The translations under genes and the position numbers were made by a program. Shown here one piece after another: positions 7,925 through 10,000 of a DNA stretch of 10,000 bases (its first letter is position 1; each line of letters begins with the position of its first letter). The notes below the pieces were generated by a model, which made no database searches, was not told the DNA's origin, and saw nothing but the letters and a program-made list of their open reading frames with translations. Location: contig CM060318.1 in assembly GCA_030674155.1 (NCBI GenBank), forward strand, positions 79,849,603 to 79,859,602, read 5' to 3'. The DNA is from Stramonita haemastoma. Taxonomy: Eukaryota; Mollusca; Gastropoda; Neogastropoda; Muricidae.

Positions 7925-8810
7925 TAAAAAAATACAGTCAGAAATAATCTCGCTATTGGGTTCAGAGTGGTCCACCTTCTCCCCCCTCATTTTTTTGCCC
8001 CTTGAAGTCAAAGCGAAACGAAGATGGATTTTGTGCGTCTAGGCACTGATAGACGAAGCACTGAGAGCTCTCAACAAACAAAGGTCAAGAAGTTTTTGTT
8101 GTTGTTTTTTTGGCTTGTGCCCTGGCATCAATTCCCGATGCCCTTATCCCTCTCCTTCGTTTTTGTCTGTCTTCTGTCCTTTCACATTTAGACAAAACCT
8201 CTCGCATTTTTTGCTTTCTTGTCGACCATTTATAGAAATGGTTTAGATCGCCAAGGACTAGCTCTTTTAGCACCACCAAACTTCAGCTGGGGCGTAATGT
8301 GGGAACAACCTCAGGGGTTCATGTAAAGAATGAGTTAATTGATAGAGTTTGTCGCCATGTTTGGACATGTATAAAGCACGTCTTAATATCTTGTCTGGTG
8401 TCCAGAGTAAATGTTGTTTACACCACAGGCCCTATTGTGTGTTGCTTTCAGAGTTATTACGGATATGTAAGTGAGATATGTGTCGAAAGAGAGAATTGAA
8501 TGTTCATTGGTTGGCGATTCACAGTTCCACTGAATAATGTGTTCTGTGCATTTAGGCTGTTATGTGTATATCTCATGACAGAACGTTATGACTGTTGCGT
8601 CTTTGATTCAGCTGTAATCAAGTGTCTGGAAATAATGAACTTCTAGTTCAGAAAGCAAATTATGAAATTATTGTGAAGGTGCAATGCAGGCATACAGAAC
8701 AAACAGTAATATTTCCAGCTCCATGGACGAAAGTAAACTGAATTAAACAAACTACGATAGTTATATTAATTTTTAGAATTGCGAATGTATCATTTACACA
8801 GACTAACAAA
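7925..8810 (+). repeat. Unnamed interspersed repeat family, copy 5 (without satellite expansion)
   Basis: This copy aligns with copy 2 over most of its length. Shared landmarks in order are ctattgggttcagag (7953), a cactgagagctctc stretch (about 8060), gtgccctggca (about 8117), tttgtctgtcttctgtcc (about 8162), ggtttagatcgccaagga (8240), cttcagctggggcgtaatg (about 8281), gtttgtcgccatgtttgg (about 8347), cacagttccactg (about 8520) and atttccagctccat (about 8710). At the TGTC seed the sequence is short, whereas copy 2 carries a 216-bp satellite there. No protein-coding capacity is shared between the two. Confidence 0.6.
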
Positions 8811-9555
8811 CTGATGGTGTAAACTCGATAAAACCTACCTGATAAACTCCTATCTGAAACAGCTTTTTTCACACTTCTGTTCTCTACATACCCATGGCTG
8901 ACCTATTCTCAAATTTATTATGCATATGGCTTTCTTATCTTAAGATTTGGGACAATGCTGATTTTTGCATTGTGGATGGATTGTGTATTATCGGAACTTA
9001 AGATTTGTAACAGTTGATAAAACCTTGTTAGGTTGATCAGATATCTCCCTCTTCAGCCTTGGAAATAAATCACTGTACTCTTTTTTATTTGATGGAGAAA
9101 GACAAAAAAATAATTGAGACATCTTGTTAATGTTAAACCCTATAGAACTACATACATCACTCACACCTCAAATCGACAATGACACGTACACTAAACATAC
9201 AAGGATTACATGTCTCAACATCTTGGTAGCTGAGGAAAAACTGGTTCTTGTAAAAAGCTCTCCAACACTTAATCCTACTGTTACTTGTCTATGGCTATTT
9301 AGAGTTGAAAATGTATCAGTATTCTCCTGCCGTGGCTTGGAGCAAGTGATGGGTTTGAACTGGGAAAGTCAGCCGTAAAAAAGACCGCCATGGAGTCAAG
9401 CACTGTGTTCTTTATATACACCATAATCGAAACACAAAGACAGACGACACTATAACGCTTTGCCTCAAGCAATAGAAGGCGAGCTGAAAACCATGAAGAG
9501 TGCCTGGGGTAACATATAGCAGCTGGGCAGAACAGGTAAGAAGGGCAGCCCATCA
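8810..9555. other. AT-rich non-coding sequence, nothing recognised
   Basis: Open frames here (for example plus 9124-9378 and minus 9299-9556) are short and show no recognisable domain, and no splice-flanked exon could be defended. A weak tRNA-like stretch on the minus strand near 9330-9400 was considered and rejected. Confidence 0.45.
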
Positions 9556-9559
9556 ATGA

Positions 9560-9760
9560 GAGAGTAAATCAGCAAACAAGTAAACAAAAAAAGCAAACCA
9601 GCAAGCCAAAAAAGCAAACAAGCTAGTAAGTAAGTAAGTAAGTAAGTAAGTAAGCAGACAAGCAAGCAAGCGCGCTCGCGAGAAATGAAGGAAGGAAGGA
9701 AGCAAGTAACCAAGTAGGTCATAAAAACAAACCAGCTAATAAGCAAGCAAACAAACAAGC
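9560..9760 (+). repeat. AAGC / AAGT tetranucleotide field with (TAAG)n core
   Basis: Motifs aagc, aaac and aagt dominate the stretch. At 9625-9654 there are about seven perfect TAAG units, and at 9686-9702 about four GAAG units. Between them, gcgcgctcgcgag (about 9670-9682) is a short GC-rich palindromic patch. The motif mix resembles the field at 3712-3835. The minus-strand leucine-rich open frame across it is a low-complexity artefact. Confidence 0.8.
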
Positions 9761-10000
9761 TATCTCGCCGTAACAAGCTTACAAGTAGATAAACAACAAA
9801 GCAGTGGAATAACAAATTGATTGAATAAAGAGCTTCGTTAATTTCATAGCATCCCCAGGTGGCCTTGTGAACCATTTTGTTCCTAAACAGTGACTTGATT
9901 ATCAACAGTGAGAAAAAAGCCTAGTGCTATGGCCTTTGACATATTCAATAAATCTGAGCAAGAAATGCAATTACTTACTGCCTGCACATTTCCCTTCAAC
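9761..10000. other. AT-rich non-coding sequence, nothing recognised
   Basis: No gene, RNA or repeat could be supported in the final 240 bases. Confidence 0.45.

Noticed and set aside
9330..9400. A tRNA-like or third SINE head on the minus strand (tgactccatgg and agttcaaaccc as possible A and B boxes)
   Set aside because: Both boxes deviate from consensus, the spacing is shorter than in the clear SINE, and no SINE body or tail follows.

Overview
This window looks like non-coding DNA from an animal nuclear genome, most likely a mollusc and perhaps a gastropod. The reasons are its AT-rich composition, very long compound microsatellites, the absence of any convincing exon, and a tRNA-derived SINE whose body contains a run (accgaggtcccgtgtgc) that I associate with molluscan SINEs. 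The species assignment is inference. I found no complete protein-coding gene, no rRNA, no functional tRNA and no CRISPR array. Long open frames over the repeat tracts (poly-Cys-Val, Leu-Ser, Arg-Glu, Thr-His and similar) come from repeats that lack stop codons.

Layout. Bases 1-290 are AT-rich and featureless. Copy 1 of an unnamed repeat family follows (about 290-620). Bases 1077-1611 are a continuous compound satellite: a GAA-rich 21-bp minisatellite, then (TG)39, (GA)n and (CAGA)n. Copy 2 of the family (about 1660-2720) is split by a second compound satellite (1856-2071). Bases 2720-3360 are AT-rich and empty. A 54-bp minisatellite with a dimeric higher-order pattern lies at 3371-3640, followed by an AAGC/GAAG-rich field. 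A complete tRNA-derived SINE sits on the minus strand at 4257-4617, inserted into a GA microsatellite. A GC-rich block of unknown identity (5355-5645) abuts a second, 5'-truncated SINE copy (5641-5798). (TG)n and (CA)n tracts face each other at 5896-6119. Family copies 3, 4 and 5 lie near 6285-6570, 7290-7425 and 7925-8810, with compound satellites before copies 4 and 5. The right end (8810-10000) is AT-rich with one AAGT/AAGC field.

The most interesting observation is the unnamed family: five mutually diverged copies, all on the plus strand. Copies 2 and 5 can be followed alongside each other for roughly 0.9-1.1 kb. Comparing them shows that the 1856-2071 satellite grew at a short internal TGTCTGTC seed that remains short in copy 5. 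No genes operate together here; the window is best read as intergenic or intronic sequence shaped by old repeats, SINE insertion and microsatellite expansion.
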